Positions 43,660 through 55,205 are shown, counted from the first letter of the stretch. The stretch is 64,000 nucleotides of DNA from Micrasema longulum (GCA_022494885.1 JAGVSM010003428.1:1-64000), one strand, 5' to 3'. A program made the numbers and translations. The notes: a model not told the origin generated them from the letters alone.

Positions 43660-44155
43660 ATCAAACTTAAAGGAAATCTAAGAGAGCTCTTCCAACATCC
43701 ATCACAACACGAACTATCTCTCCGTTCTAGAAACGAAAGAACCCTTTTAATACCCTTTCATCTTTCTAATTTGCTTGCCTCCTCTTTCACAGATGTATCT
43801 GCTCGATTGTGGAATAATCTACCCAATAATGTTATAGAGCCCCCTCTTTATTAACATTTAAGTCAAGATTGAAATGTCACTTTCTAAATATTTGAGTTGT
43901 TCCTATATCCTTCTTATTTCCTTTCCATTCCTTCTCCTTTCTTCATAGTTTAGTGTTAATTTTTCATATTTTTTTATTTTGTTAATCTTTTTTTTAAAAT
44001 TTTATATAAAATTGTATGATTCCATATGTCCGTGTACTTGTAATTTTCTCAAACTAAACGGTTTGGGTAGGTAGGAAAAAATTTCCTTAAGGCAATCTAC
44101 CCGCCCTTATACATTTATTAACTGTATATGTATATAAAGTGGAAAAAAAAGGAAC
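43660..44155 (+). mobile_element. Jockey/CR1-type C-terminus and 3' UTR
   Basis: The plus strand reads SLFQHPSQHELSLRSRNERT, LLIPFHLSNLLASSFTDVSA and RLWNNLPNNVIE, then a frameshift. The order (basic 'RSRN.R.L..P', 'ASSF...ARLWN.LP') is characteristic. The UTR at 44055-44120 is the reference for the SINE3-split tail at 22980-23400. It ends with 'agtggaaaaaaaagg'. Confidence 0.7.
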
Positions 44156-44159
44156 TACA

Positions 44160-47040
44160 TTTGTATTTTTATTTATTATTGTAGAGAATTTTTTCAATTT
44201 CTCTTTTAAAAATAAATATATGATTTTTTTACGAATGGAAAATATATTAATAAATTAATTCAATTGTTAATTTATTACAATTTAATGTTAGTAACAAAAT
44301 ATTGAGTGGGTAAAATTTTAAGTAACATAGCTAGAAAAACTTTTTGAACAAAAGTATGTGTTTTGGACTTTTAAACATTAATAGAAACGTGTTCTCCTTA
44401 AACCAAATTATCCAAGTAAGGAGCATTCTGAATCAATTTTGGATACAATTGTTTATACATTAATGTAAAAAAATATACATAACAAGTGTATAACATTTAA
44501 ATAAAAAATGTATTAATATATTTTATCCGTCGACTAATCGATGTTTGCTGTTCAATCCAGGTTTCATTAAAAAATATTACCGGGTTGAGTTTGAAATACA
44601 CTGCTGGTGCCCAAGGCATTTTGTGGGGATCAATTTATCGGTAAATTTAAGGAGGCAATCCTTTTCGCTCTTCACTCAGTAGCCCGGCTCTTCAAAGGCC
44701 TCTAAAATAAAAATTATGGGAACCCGTCACAAAAGATCCACACAGGTCTCAAAGACGTCAGACGTTCATTTAGCACCGCACCCCATCTTTAAGAATAAGA
44801 AAAAGAATCAGCATAAATATTAACAACTATTTTATTTAAAGGATCTGATTGTACAGGGGGTAGTCAATACTTTTTGGCTCAAAGGCTACTATATAAGCTT
44901 ACTTTATAAGCCCATTGATATATTTACAATCTTATCTCAGATTAATGGAAGTGTAGTGGGATTCCCAAGCTGAAGAAGGTGTTGACTGCATTTTTAATCC
45001 GTTTTGATCTAGGGGAGTCAGAGAAATTGTAGTCCAATGTAAAAGGACGTAAGTTGATTTTTTGTTTTACTGGTAATTAGAATTAACGTATTAGTGGTAC
45101 ATTTATTATTTACTATTAAGTCTAGAAGTAGATTACACGTGGGCATATTTGAATTATTTTTCATAAAATATTTGTTAAAAAAGAATTACTCTCTTAAAAC
45201 GGAGAAGCGGACAATTCATTACTTATTTTTTTTAATGATTTATATTAAAAGGATGTTTGTAAATTTGTAGATAGATAAATTGATTTCCAGTTTCAATGGT
45301 AATGACGGAATTTAGATATTTGTGGTATATTTATTGTTTATTTGTGTGCATTTACTATTACATTTTAAATCTGCAATTAGAGCATACATAAACATATTTT
45401 TATGTGTGCTCTAGTAATAATCATGTGTATACGTGTATCTCATTTTTTTTTAAATGTCTCAACGTGAAGTTCGAAAAGCTGTCAAAATTAATAAAAATGT
45501 TTTATTTAAGTCAATGATATTTATGACCGAAACCAGCAAAAACAAAAAATATGTAAGTATGCTTTTACTACTCAATTAACCAGTGCATTAATTATAAAAT
45601 ATTCATTGGTGTTATAATTATGTAAATATGATACAATTATGTTTTTGTTAATATTTGAAAAAGTTACAGGATCCTAAGATAATTCGTTGAGTAGCTATTT
45701 TTTAAATAAAGGGTTCAGGAAATAAAGGACGGATGTATTGAAAAAAACAAATGATGACATCTGACGACAGTTCACATGATCTACATTTCTGTTTTATATC
45801 CGACGTAAAGACTCTACTTTCGAAGATAAACAATAAAAAATATGTACAGGGGATGGATGTCAGTTTAAAACTGGAAAGGAAGCAAAAATTTGATATTAAC
45901 GAAAATCATTTTAAATTATAACAAAAAAAAGGAAAGGTTATTTACATTAAGCTAGTTCTTTTATTTATAGAAGTTAATTGTAATGTTCAAGAGGTTTGAA
46001 AACTTAAAAACGATTTATCTCAAAACTTAATTTTTTGACCTTCTTCCTTTATATCCTGTAACTTTCAAATATCTTCTCATTATGATTAATTTAATGAGTT
46101 TTACGAAATGTTGTCGATTGAATAAATTTACCATTCCTATTAAAATAATAAAGTTTCTTATTACTTTGAGAAATTATTAAAGTCGTGACATTTAAGTAGA
46201 TTCAATATGATGTTTAGAATGAACGCTATTTATTTTCTCCCCTTGAAAGTAACATTAATGAATAAAAAAATATTACTTTTTTTTTAATTTCTACTGAAGG
46301 CTTGTGAAATACGTTTGATTTGGGAGTGTTAGGGCTACCCTGGGGCAAACCGACACCACAAGATAATTTTGTGAATATTTTTCATAATCCAAGTAATCAT
46401 AACAGGTTTCGGAGCTTCAAACGAAGAAAAATATGTCAGATTTAATTTAATTCGTTTGATTTATCAATCCAAGTTAGAATACAATTTTTTTCAAATAATT
46501 GAGAGTTGTGTCGGTTAATCTCGTTGCACGGGGTAACGGGGAACCGGTAAGCGTTATGCGGAAGGCCGTCCGCAGAAAGTGTTAAGGTAGTTTACTGGCG
46601 CGATCGGATAAACAAAATAGTATATGTAGCGGGGACTATGGTTTCAGTTTACGTGATGGTGAACAAAGAACGAGTGGGTGTCAAATCAAGTAGTCGATGG
46701 GTTTTGAATTTTGTCAATTTTCAAAAATAACTGACACTATTTTAATTTAGCTTTAAGTACTAATTTTTTTTTCTAATTGGCGGGCGGGCTTATTTGTATT
46801 CTAGAAAGCATTGTGTTTATTTATTGAATTTATAAATTTATTATTTTACACATACAATTTAAAAAAAACGTCACAAAAAACATTCTGGCAAATTCTGCTT
46901 GTACTAGGAGTAGGCTCAGTATATGAAGGGTCGGTAAGCCGGATTCTAACCAACCGATAAGTGGTGAAAATTGCTTATAATTTTAACTTTTTATTTAAAT
47001 TTTTTAATAATAGTATTTATTAAGTATAAACTATCAAATA
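44160..47040. other. Long tract without recognised gene
   Basis: GC-richer patches at 44580-44780 ('gtagcccggctcttcaaagg') and 46500-46640 ('ggggtaacggggaaccggta') have no counterpart here. A 34-base near-palindrome at 45379-45412 (agagcatacataaa / its complement) relates to 985-1035 and 33605. Confidence 0.35.
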
Positions 47041-47044
47041 ATGT

Positions 47045-47306
47045 CAATCTCGTGGTGTCATGGTCAGCGCGTTTACCTACCATGCAAGAGGTCTCGGGTT
47101 CGATTCCCGACATTTGATTTAAAATATTTATTTCAAAGGGCGTTTTCACACTAGAATACTTCATAGTCTCTGGACTGGTACCTGAAGCGTTAGACTGAAC
47201 ATCTTACTTCCATGCAACAAAAAATATAAAGATACGCTAAGATTGGTTACCTATTTAGTGCCCTATGCACCATTCGGTGCATGAAGGGAATGATGATGAG
47301 ATACTA
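47045..47306 (+). mobile_element. SINE3, near complete
   Basis: Head 'ctcgtggtgtcatggtcagc', 'gcgtttacctaccatgcaag', B-box 'gggttcgattcccga', body 'agtctctggactggtacctg' and 3' block 'gtgccctatgcaccattcgg' followed by 'gaatgatgatgag'. Its A- and B-boxes are the least mutated of this family. Confidence 0.85.
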
Positions 47307-47309
47307 CCC

Positions 47310-47372
47310 ATCAAAATCGAAACTGAATTTCGGTTTCTGTTCTAGTTTTGACTAAAACTGAAACAGAAATTT
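47310..47372. repeat. GAAAC/GTTTC low-complexity palindrome
   Basis: 'tcgaaactgaatttcggttt' followed by 'agttttgactaaaactgaaa'. A similar composition recurs at 50165-50290 ('ggccgattttcggccaaaac'). Low-complexity C/G-AAAC stretches of this kind are seen next to some DNA transposons, but no transposase is visible. Confidence 0.4.
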
Positions 47373-47582
47373 GTTTAAATAAGTTAAAAGCCACTTAAAA
47401 ACGCCCAAAGTAAGTTTGGCGTTTTTATCGTTAGACCCTACGAGTTAATTAAAAAAGGTGTTGAATGTAATGCATAATGAAATAAAAGGCATTAATTTAA
47501 TAATATGTTGTAATGTAATACATAAAACTAACAAGTAACAGTTCTTTAATGTACGCTTTAGGATTTTTAACATTACACCAGA

Positions 47583-47755
47583 GGCGGCCTCCGTGGTGTA
47601 ATGGTCAAGACGCTTGACTCACACACGAAACGTTCCGGGTTCGATTCCCGGTGAGTTATTTCCCTCCAGCCTGGGTGTTCTGTGATGTATTCAGCACTGT
47701 AATTGGGCCTCTTGGCCTGGCCTGTTGTGGTGCAAAAATAAATAAATAAATATAA
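47583..47755 (+). mobile_element. SINE2, best copy
   Basis: Head 'ggcggcctccgtggtgtaat' (A-box), 'gcttgactcacacacgaaac', B-box 'gggttcgattcccgg', body 'cagcctgggtgttctgtgat' and 'ggcctgttgtggtgcaaaaa', then an (AAAT)n tail. The intact boxes suggest it is the youngest SINE2 here. Confidence 0.85.
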
Positions 47756-47759
47756 ACTT

Positions 47760-48375
47760 TAAAGGAATTCATGTAAATTATATTTTAATATTTATGTCTG
47801 ATTATCTTTTATAAATTGTATTCTTCGGAATTTTATTCCTTTTTCTCAGACCTTTTTTATTTATTTTTCAAAAACATTTACAAAAGTCTTAAATTAAAGT
47901 CCTGCTGAGTTGTATACATACAACTCATCAGCAGGTCCTTATAAATTGCTTAGATTATTCATACTTAACCAACATTAATAATTTTACTCAAAAAAACATT
48001 ATATATTTAAATTACTTTAATTGTTATTATTAATACTGTTTTTTTGGATTTTTTTTGAGACAAAAAAAAATTATGTGCCTCTTAAAGAAAAAAATTTAAA
48101 AATTATTGTCTTTTAAAAATTTTATCTCCACACATTGTTTATTATTTTTTTAATCTAAATATGTTCTTTATACAAAACTGCTGTGTTATAGTATTTATGT
48201 AACATAATACTTTTTAATTAGATTTTTATGTTTTTCAACATATTGTAGGGTTTTTATTTTTTTAAATATTATATGTATCTTTGTAAGGTAAAAAGCACTT
48301 CGTGCCGTGTATATGAATAAATAAATAAATTAGTATTTTTCCTTATTTTCTTTCATTATTAAAAATAAAAACTAT
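47760..48375 (+). other. AT-rich tract ending in a retroelement-like tail
   Basis: 47902-47937 is an imperfect hairpin (cctgctgagttgtat / its complement with a 3-base insertion). 48285-48331 'aggtaaaaagcacttcgtgc' with a terminal (AAAT)n run looks like the 3' end of a plus-strand non-LTR element, but no coding sequence is preserved upstream. Confidence 0.35.
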
Positions 48376-48377
48376 CA

Positions 48378-48650
48378 CTAATTAAAAAAACTTTTTTCAA
48401 TTAACCATAATTTGAGCACACGTCTCACTCCTGTATTTAACTCAGTATTTTTTATAATGTTTGGTAACATGTTTAATGTTTTTGGTATACTGTATTGCAG
48501 TGTCCTTTTGCCATATTTATTACAATATCTAGGAACAGCTAGCCCTTCCATACTAGTAAACCTGGTGTTGTAATCATGTACCAACTTGTGTTTATACTCG
48601 GAGTGCGAAGCATGCTGACAAATTTTGTTGTTCCATAGTAGAGCCCTACT
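48378..48650 (-). mobile_element. Jockey/CR1-type C-terminus
   Basis: The minus frame includes EYKHKLVHDYNTRFTSMEG, then LAVPRYCNKYGKRTLQYSIP and KTLNMLPNIIKN before the stop at 48378. This closely follows the end of the 6190-7230 element ('HNTRF...VPR....FGKRTL'), so the two belong to related families. Only about 85 codons remain. Confidence 0.75.
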
Positions 48651-48844
48651 TGATAATTAATTTACAGATTTATACATCAATGATATTAAAATAGTGTGTC
48701 TTTGGCGGTATACATCTTTCGGTAGTAGCAATTTGATCATAGAATTTTGCAAAGTTTAAATAAAGTCAATATGTATTAGTTTCACTTGATAACCTCCAGG
48801 AAGGTAAAGCGTTTTTCTGGATTGTTATTATATCGCATCACATG

Positions 48845-49470
48845 TCATTTTATTTGAATCTCTTTTTTATTTTTTTTTTTTAATTCTAAATTATTATGGC
48901 TTGACACGGGCACAGCCTTAAAAGCCTCAATAAGTTCACTTATATTTAAACGAGTGTAATTTTGAATGAATAAATAAATAAATTCATCATCAGTGACGCT
49001 ACTGCCCGTTATGGGCTTGACCTCCAAAATCTGTTTCCATTCCTCCCTGCAGCCTACGGCTCTTCTCCAGTTCATCAGGCCAATTGCTCTAATGTCACTT
49101 TTGACATTATCCAGCCATCTTAATTTTGGTCTGCCTTCCGGAGTGGCATAAATAATATTTTTGGGGTACGATTATCATTCATTATGTCCACATGGCCCAA
49201 CCATTGTAATCTTCTTATTTTTATATTGTGGAATATAGGGTTTGCTATATAGTGCCTTTAATTCATGATTTAACCGTCTCTTCTACACTTCATTTTGTTT
49301 GACAGTACCACAAACATCTTCCTTAATATTTTTTTTTCTAATGCTTATACCAAATTTTTATATCATTTCGTCATAACCCTACATTTGGCACCAATTCAAT
49401 GACCGGTCTTAAGAGAGTTTTGCAAATAATGGTCTTAGTTTTTCTAGAGAGAAATTTAGATCCCAGATAT
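48845..49470 (-). mobile_element. RTE-like C-terminal remnant
   Basis: From 49470 leftward on the minus strand come: 'FKYLGSKFLSRKTKTIICK', 'LLRPVIEL', 'NGWAMWT' (for 'RWLGHV'), and 'GRQTKIKMAG' (for 'GRP'). It ends with MNWRRAVGCREEWKQILE, the 'W...A..R..W...L..AK' close of RTE-like proteins. Several frames and stops are present. The TIR element at 49488 lies directly upstream of it. Confidence 0.65.
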
Positions 49471-49487
49471 TTAAACAAGCTATAAAA

Positions 49488-49895
49488 ATATTTTTTATTT
49501 ATATCACTACAGAGATGGGTAGAATTTTTGTTTCAAGATTATGGATATTCGAGCGTTTACAGGGCTTATGACCTGTCATAGGTTGGGTTCAAGTGGCCAC
49601 TTTTACGTAGATACTACAACATTCCCCATTCCGCTTATTAGCGAATATCCATATCGGTGACATTTTTGGTTTTTGTATATATGTCATGAAACAAGGAAAG
49701 CTTTTGTTAGCGCGTTTGGAGCGCCATCTATGTATTTGATATTGAGATTAATGTTGGGGAATGTTGTAGTATCTACATAAAAGTGGCCACTTGAACCCAA
49801 CCTATGACAGGTCATAAGCCCTGTAAACGCTTGAATATCCATAATCTTGAAACAAAAATTCTACCCATCTCTGTAGTGATATAAATAAAAAATAT
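49488..49895. mobile_element. MITE with 141 bp near-perfect terminal inverted repeats
   Basis: Arms 49488-49628 and 49755-49895 are reverse complements with only two mismatches that I can see (g/a at 'tcgagcg/tcaagcg' and c/t in 'acgtag/atgtag'). The arm includes 'gggcttatgacctgtcatag' and 'aagtggccactttta', so it is related to family A but has distinct ends ('ttatttatatcactacagag', 'agatgggtagaatttttgtt'). The ~126 bp spacer contains 'ttagcgcgtttggagcgcc'. No ORF. A TA duplication is possible but ambiguous because the ends are AT-rich. Confidence 0.85.
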
Positions 49896-49899
49896 ACCT

Positions 49900-50885
49900 A
49901 CTCCCTCTTGGGATAAAACCCAGAATTGTGTGTGTATAAATATGTAAATATATATACACATACCAAAAATAATATTGTATAAAAATATTTATTTCCTTCA
50001 GATAGCCGTACTCTAATCTTGGCACTGTATCCGATATGTTATTATTAGTAATAATTAATAAAGGAATTACAATGAGATAAATATAAAAGATCTTAGAGCT
50101 AACGAGAATTAAGTCACAAGATGCACCTGTGTACAGCCGAACATAATCGAACACATCTTGACTGCAGGTTTTGGTGGCTGAGCAAAAGTTTAGGCCGATT
50201 TTCGGCCAAAACTAAAACCCCTGCCAAGATTCGTTTTGTTCCCTAAAACTGGCCGAAACCCAAGCTGAAACCAAAACTTCGGTCGGTCACTAGAAATACA
50301 GATGTATTTTTTGGGCAGATATTATATTACCTTTACAGAAATGTTTTTATTGTTTTGTATAAACTCAAATGAAGAATAAAATGATAAAGATACATGAGAT
50401 TTGTAATGTAATATTCTAACACCAGAGCGCAATTTTACTCAAATGAGGGCAAATTTTATGCTTTTCTAGATATTTTTTACTGCTTGATCGTAAATTGGAA
50501 TATTTTCTTCTTTTTTTATTACTTTCGTATGAATCGTAAAGTGGAGGCGAGAACTGAATATTGAAACGAAACAGCTGGAGGACAAAGAAATTTGCTATCT
50601 GCTGCATTCAAACAAATATTCAGTGTAAAACGAGCGAATGCATCTTGCATGCATATAAAATCTCATTTAATAAATATAGGTTTCGTCTTAAGTCTTTTAT
50701 TTTATCAGACTTGCTTTATTTTTGTTGATTGTTAGTTCGAATTTTAAAGGAGTATTGCCGTAAAAAAAACTTCACAAGAAAGTCAACAGATGTCACCTAT
50801 GAGAAAGAATCAAATAATGTGAAAACACGCCTGCTTTAACCGGATATATACAACTTAAGAAAATTACGACGCGGAAATCATTACA
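49900..50885. other. No gene recognised
   Basis: The GAAAC/GTTTC stretch lies at 50165-50290. 50755-50850 parallels 28450-28530 (see there). Two minus frames of 97 and 63 codons are unremarkable. Confidence 0.4.
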
Positions 50886-50889
50886 ATTA

Positions 50890-50990
50890 GGTTAAATGGT
50901 GAGTGTTTTGCATAATGTAAAGTGGTTTATTAAACCGGCCAGTGACAGGTAAAACATTCTGTAAGTGCCTCGATTTCCACATTCTCAACT
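50890..50990 (+). repeat. Family A, diverged arm
   Basis: 'atggtgagtgttttgcataa', 'tgtaaagtggtttattaaac' and 'cggccagtgacaggtaaaac' follow the family A centre and right arm. Confidence 0.5.
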
Positions 50991-50994
50991 TCAC

Positions 50995-51298
50995 GTCGGT
51001 TGAGTTATTTTCCAGTTATTTTCGTCGTCTGTGATGAAATAATGGTATCTTTGGATACAATCCTAAGAGGCCATACGTCCACAAAAATTTGAACATACTC
51101 ACAAAATTGGTGATTTAGTTGAGTTAAAATAATTTTTAAACAAATATTCATTATCATCCACACCTAATGGTGCATTTTTCTATCCGTCATTAAGTCTGTC
51201 AGGTTTTTCGTGGTCTTAGAATGGTCTAAATGTTTATTTGTTTTGTGTTTGGGTCTAGAAGGTATAAAAGTCTTTTCATGTTTCAATTTTATTATCAT
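50995..51298. other. No gene; possible SINE3 scrap
   Basis: 51150-51185 ('attatcatccacacctaatg') may be the 3' end of a minus-strand SINE3. Confidence 0.25.
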
Positions 51299-51299
51299 A

Positions 51300-51545
51300 A
51301 TAAAATAAGGAAAAATTACGATGGTAACAGTATTGTTATTTTATCCGCACGACGCGACGCGACGTTGCGTTGGATAAACATATTTTTAAGTACCTGGAAA
51401 CGACATGTTTTTTTCCCTACGGAACAAATGGCACGTATTACGTTACCATGCCACATTTTTTCGCAATATTTGTCAGAAACGCACTTGATGGGCATGACGT
51501 GTGACTTCAAAATGTGTGACGCTAACTGCGTGCCGTTTTGTATGT
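51300..51545 (-). repeat. Family F copy, minus strand
   Basis: Reverse complement match to 39738-39952. The minus frame has CVSDKYCEKMWHGNVIRAIC against CASNKHCVQVWRQNVIRAVC in the other copy. It includes 'cgcacgacgcgacgcgacg', a CG-rich tandem. Confidence 0.55.
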
Positions 51546-51549
51546 GCTC

Positions 51550-52165
51550 GTTTTACAACCAGAAAATTATAAATGAAAATTAAGTTTTTGTGCATTAATA
51601 ATAAGGTTCTCTTTAGAATTATAAAATCTGCTCTAATTATTTAATATTTTATTTTTATTTATTAAGGAAAAACAACAATACAAAATATGAAAAATAGTAC
51701 ATACATCCAGTTAAAGTTTTTCACAAATATAATGAGAGAACATGTTACACAGTAAAGAGAAAAATAAAATATTATATAAGACATAAGAAAAAAAAAAAGA
51801 GCTCATAAGAAATTTAAGAGATGAGGAAATAGAGTGGAAGAAAGGGATTTTCATAATATAGTTGACCAATTCAAAATTTTGATATAATAATAAAAATAAA
51901 CTTATAAATGTATTAAAAAATATTTATGCTTTTCTTTTTTTCATCTTCTTCTTCCTCTTTATTTATATTTGTTGATCTGTTTTGGCAAAAGTCTGCTACT
52001 CTCGAGACGTTAGGTTTAACTATCCCTTCTTTTTTTAGACGTTCTACCAGGAAGGCGATGATCAGGTGCAATTTCCTAAGCTGCAACGTAAGAAATACTG
52101 GAGTTATCAATTTTGTTTACATAATCTCTCCGAAAGCTTATTCTTGCTGTATTCAAACAACATAT
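51550..52165. other. AT-rich tract
   Basis: No recognised gene. The frames at 51913-52201 on both strands flank the RT remnant to the right and may be its decayed C-terminus. Confidence 0.3.
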
Positions 52166-52169
52166 TCGT

Positions 52170-53110
52170 TGCCACAAGCGCGTTATATTTTTTCACTATA
52201 AATTAAGTCTCTCAGCGTTTTTCCTGTTATTTTCCATAAAATTTTCATTTCTAATGTTCTAACATCTATGTCTTATATATCTTTTCTTTGCTTTTTGAAA
52301 GCACGTATTAAGTACACCTGATGATATTAAGAAAAAATCCAGATATTGTAAAGGCTTTATTGGTCTGCTCCTTAACTTTGGAGTCCAGATCACTGTTGCT
52401 CGAGATCACTATACCTAGGTATTTAAATGACATTACGTATTCTATTGGTTTATCATCTATAACCAACTTTCATAACCAGGGTTGTTTGAATATGGTTAAG
52501 GTCTTTGTTTTGTTTACTAAGATATTCATTTTAAACTTTTGGGATGCCAGGTGGAACTTGTATTGTATTCATTAAAGCTTCTTCTCTGATTCTGCTGCTA
52601 AAACTGCAACAACGGCATAGCATATGATATTAAAGACCTTATCATCTATTCTGTAACCTAACCTTAGAGCTGCCACTTCTTCTATGATCTAATCCATAAT
52701 AAAATAATCGGGAAGCGGCTCAGACTGTCTCTTTCTCTTATACCGCTGGTTGCGGAAATTTTCTTAGCTAATTCACCGTTCACCTTTATCCTTCTTCTGC
52801 TTTTGGAGTATTTATCCGAAATGGTTTTAATTGCTTGCGGTTACATTTCCTTTTCTGTTAATATTATTTTAACATCACTTAACAATATTCTATTGAAAGC
52901 TTTCGTCAGGTCAACAAAGCAACTCTGTTGTATTTGGTACATTTTTCTTTGATCTGCCTCACGATAAAAATTGCGTCTGTTGTGGAACGATTTTTTCTGA
53001 TTCTCTGTTACTCTTTTCTATTTCAAATAAGTTTTCTTTAGTCTGGTTCTTAAAATGTTTGTTAAGGTTTAAGCATCGGACTGAGTAATGAAATGCCTTG
53101 GCAGTTTTCA
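52170..53110 (-). mobile_element. RTE-type RT domain remnant
   Basis: The minus strand shows RT motifs in order: VTENQKKSF, then CFVDLTKAFNRI (about 52925-52890), the counterpart of FVDLTKAFD with the first catalytic Asp kept. KVNGELAKKI and GIRERDSLSRFLF (about 52745-52715) are the counterpart of GIRQGDSLSPLLF. The YADD region is not clear. YLGIVISSNSDLDSKVKEQ (about 52430) follows. Frameshifts and stops are frequent. Unlike the other RTE fossils here it retains RT motifs A and B. Confidence 0.7.
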
Positions 53111-53114
53111 GGAC

Positions 53115-54045
53115 TAAACCCGATTTGAGAAAACACCCGATTATATTTTGTATGTTCGTACTTTTTTACGTTTATACCTAACAAGTATTGTTTACTTCAA
53201 AATTTAGATCATTGCGTTCAATTTTAAAATCGAAAATTGTATTTAACTCTTCTTGGCAATGGATCCTATGCGATATATATGGCCTCATTTGTTCTTATAA
53301 ACTACACGAGTAAAACAGCATTAAATTGAAACTGCTTTACTTTATTTTTCATTCCTAACCGCTTCAATAAAAACCATAATTGACTTTAATTAAAACAACG
53401 ACAAAAAAAATCTTTCAGATTCTAAGCCGTTTTAGCCATTTTTTTCTTTTTCGTCCTGCTAAGATGAGGGTTAAGTCTCAATCAAATTACAACGCCCAAA
53501 AGTGTATCTTCCTAGCATAAAATAATCCTTAACATTATTATTCCATTTTACAAATTTAATAATATTATTGGTATTTTAGGCGTTGCCAACCACATCCGAC
53601 TCGATCCGATCACACCCGAAAGATATTATATATAGGATCCTACCCACTCGTTCACCTATCCTGGGAGATGAGAATTGCAAAGCGGGTTCAATCTACGAGC
53701 TGTGGGATAGCTAGGTATTTCTGGGAATATTTTATTTAAATAAAACGCTGCCGCCCGCTATCTCTTCTAAGTAAATTTTATTTTTGTTGCATCGGGGTGG
53801 TTCAAATTAAAGTCAAACATTAAATATTTTTTTCTAAGAAAATTTTGAATAGTTAAATGATTTAAGATTAGCACCTACAAGATTAAATTATATATTACAC
53901 AATTAAAACCAACAGAAAATGCACCGTCTTCATACACACGAAACCATCATGACAGAATTTTGATACCTATTTATGGCCTTTTTATATATCCTTTCGGATA
54001 AACAGATCTGGCAGCTTTCAAAAAGAATTTCGAAGCTTCTAAAAA
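53115..54045. other. No gene recognised
   Basis: A GC-richer stretch at 53580-53750 ('atccgactcgatccgatcac', 'gctgccgcccgctatc') has no match in the window. Confidence 0.35.
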
Positions 54046-54049
54046 AAAT

Positions 54050-54345
54050 AGTTTTCATTTCTGCGAATCAATCGTGTTCAATTGATTTAATTCCAGACAA
54101 GGAAAAATTTACTTCTCTCTTTTTCACAATCCAATGAAGTGCATATTATGTACTTCTGAAAAAAATTCTTTCAGCACAAATATACCAAGGCTACCAAATT
54201 ACTGGGAGCTCCTTCGGGCAAGATTTCTCGTTGAATAACAAGCGATTTTTCCGTATTTGTGGGCACCACCAAGGAGATTTTTGTCCTTAAATGCAATGTG
54301 TGGTATGTGGTGGGCAAGCCATACCTATTGGAGGTTTTTAAATCA
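54050..54345 (+). repeat. Family C copy
   Basis: Blocks 'ttgatttaattccagacaag', 'gtgcatattatgtacttct', 'gggagctccttcgggcaaga', 'tgtgggcaccaccaagga' and 'tggtatgtggtgggcaagc' match 9930-10190. A second family C copy starts immediately after it. Confidence 0.75.
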
Positions 54346-54370
54346 TTTCGGGAAGTGATATCAAATCAAT

Positions 54371-55205
54371 ATTTTTAATTGAATCGGCATTCACTTCGTA
54401 ACACTTTATTATAAATTATTATGAAAATAAAACTTTGTTATCAGTGTTACACAATTTTATTATTTTACAAGAACACAACTATAGTTTTGGGAAAGCACTC
54501 CTCCCATCAACGGGTGATATAAAACACATATAATAAACACAGAATATTGTTCAAAATGTCATCGAATCTAAACAAAAAATAAACAGATTAATCAGTGAAA
54601 CTTAGAGCAGGGGGTTTTTTTTCCTTATCTAAGGTGTTGGCATATGAATGGATGGTTATCTTAAGTACAGATATGAAAACATGGACAGAACATAATTTCG
54701 AATTTATTTCTTAAAATTTAGCACATAAGTGGAAGTTGCAATGAGTAAGTCTAAGATTTAATGTATGAGAAGATATCGCTCGGCTAAGAGAGTGTTAACA
54801 GACGCGGGTCTAAGAGGGTGAGTGCGGTGAGGGTGGTCGCAAAGGGAACATAGTCAATAAAGGCGAGGGGTGGTTAAATGTGTGATTATTAATTAGGCTG
54901 TTCTCAGAATTTAAATTTTTGTGAATTTCTATAATTTCTAAATTATTCATATTACTGCCTTTGTTATTTACTTGGTGCAGGAGTTTTAGGTGTGATTATG
55001 AAATGAGTGGTTACTGTCTATTATATGATTCGCGAATTCCGAGAAATTATTATTGGTCAGGCAACGGTGGTGTTCGTTTAGACTAGTTTTAAGATTTCGC
55101 GCTGTTTGTCCAATATAGACTTTTTTGCATTCGCATGAATAGTTGTGTTCTTGTAAAAGAGTTAAATTGTGTAACACTGATAATAAAGTTTTATTTTTAT
55201 AATAA
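54371..55205 (-). mobile_element. Penelope-like element, 5'-truncated, with inverted terminal repeats
   Basis: On the minus strand the element begins with a ~58-base terminal repeat (55196-55139). It passes directly into a GIY-YIG endonuclease fragment reading CECKKVYIGQTARNLKTSLN, EHHRCLTNNNFSEFANHI and IIDSNHSFHN. Downstream, 'LEIIEIHKNLN' fits the C-terminal tail of this family. A ~400 bp decayed 3' region follows. The element ends with an inverted copy of the terminal repeat (54424-54482), which pairs with the first over 'aaaataaaacttt', 'ttatcagtgttacacaattt' and 'ttttacaagaacacaactat'. The RT domain is absent. A 14 bp target duplication flanks it. Confidence 0.75.
54480..54520 (-). other. 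Hammerhead-like motif in the Penelope-like element
   Basis: The minus strand reads TTGATGG, a GGGA/TCCC helix (gggaggagtgctttccc), then AAAAC. It lies just before the 3' terminal repeat, where hammerhead ribozymes occur in this element class. Two changes in the first box and one in the second suggest it no longer cleaves. Confidence 0.45.

Noticed and set aside
47880..47940. CRISPR-like or attachment-site repeat from the hairpin cctgctgagttgtat
   Set aside because: A single imperfect inverted repeat, no array, and a eukaryotic context.
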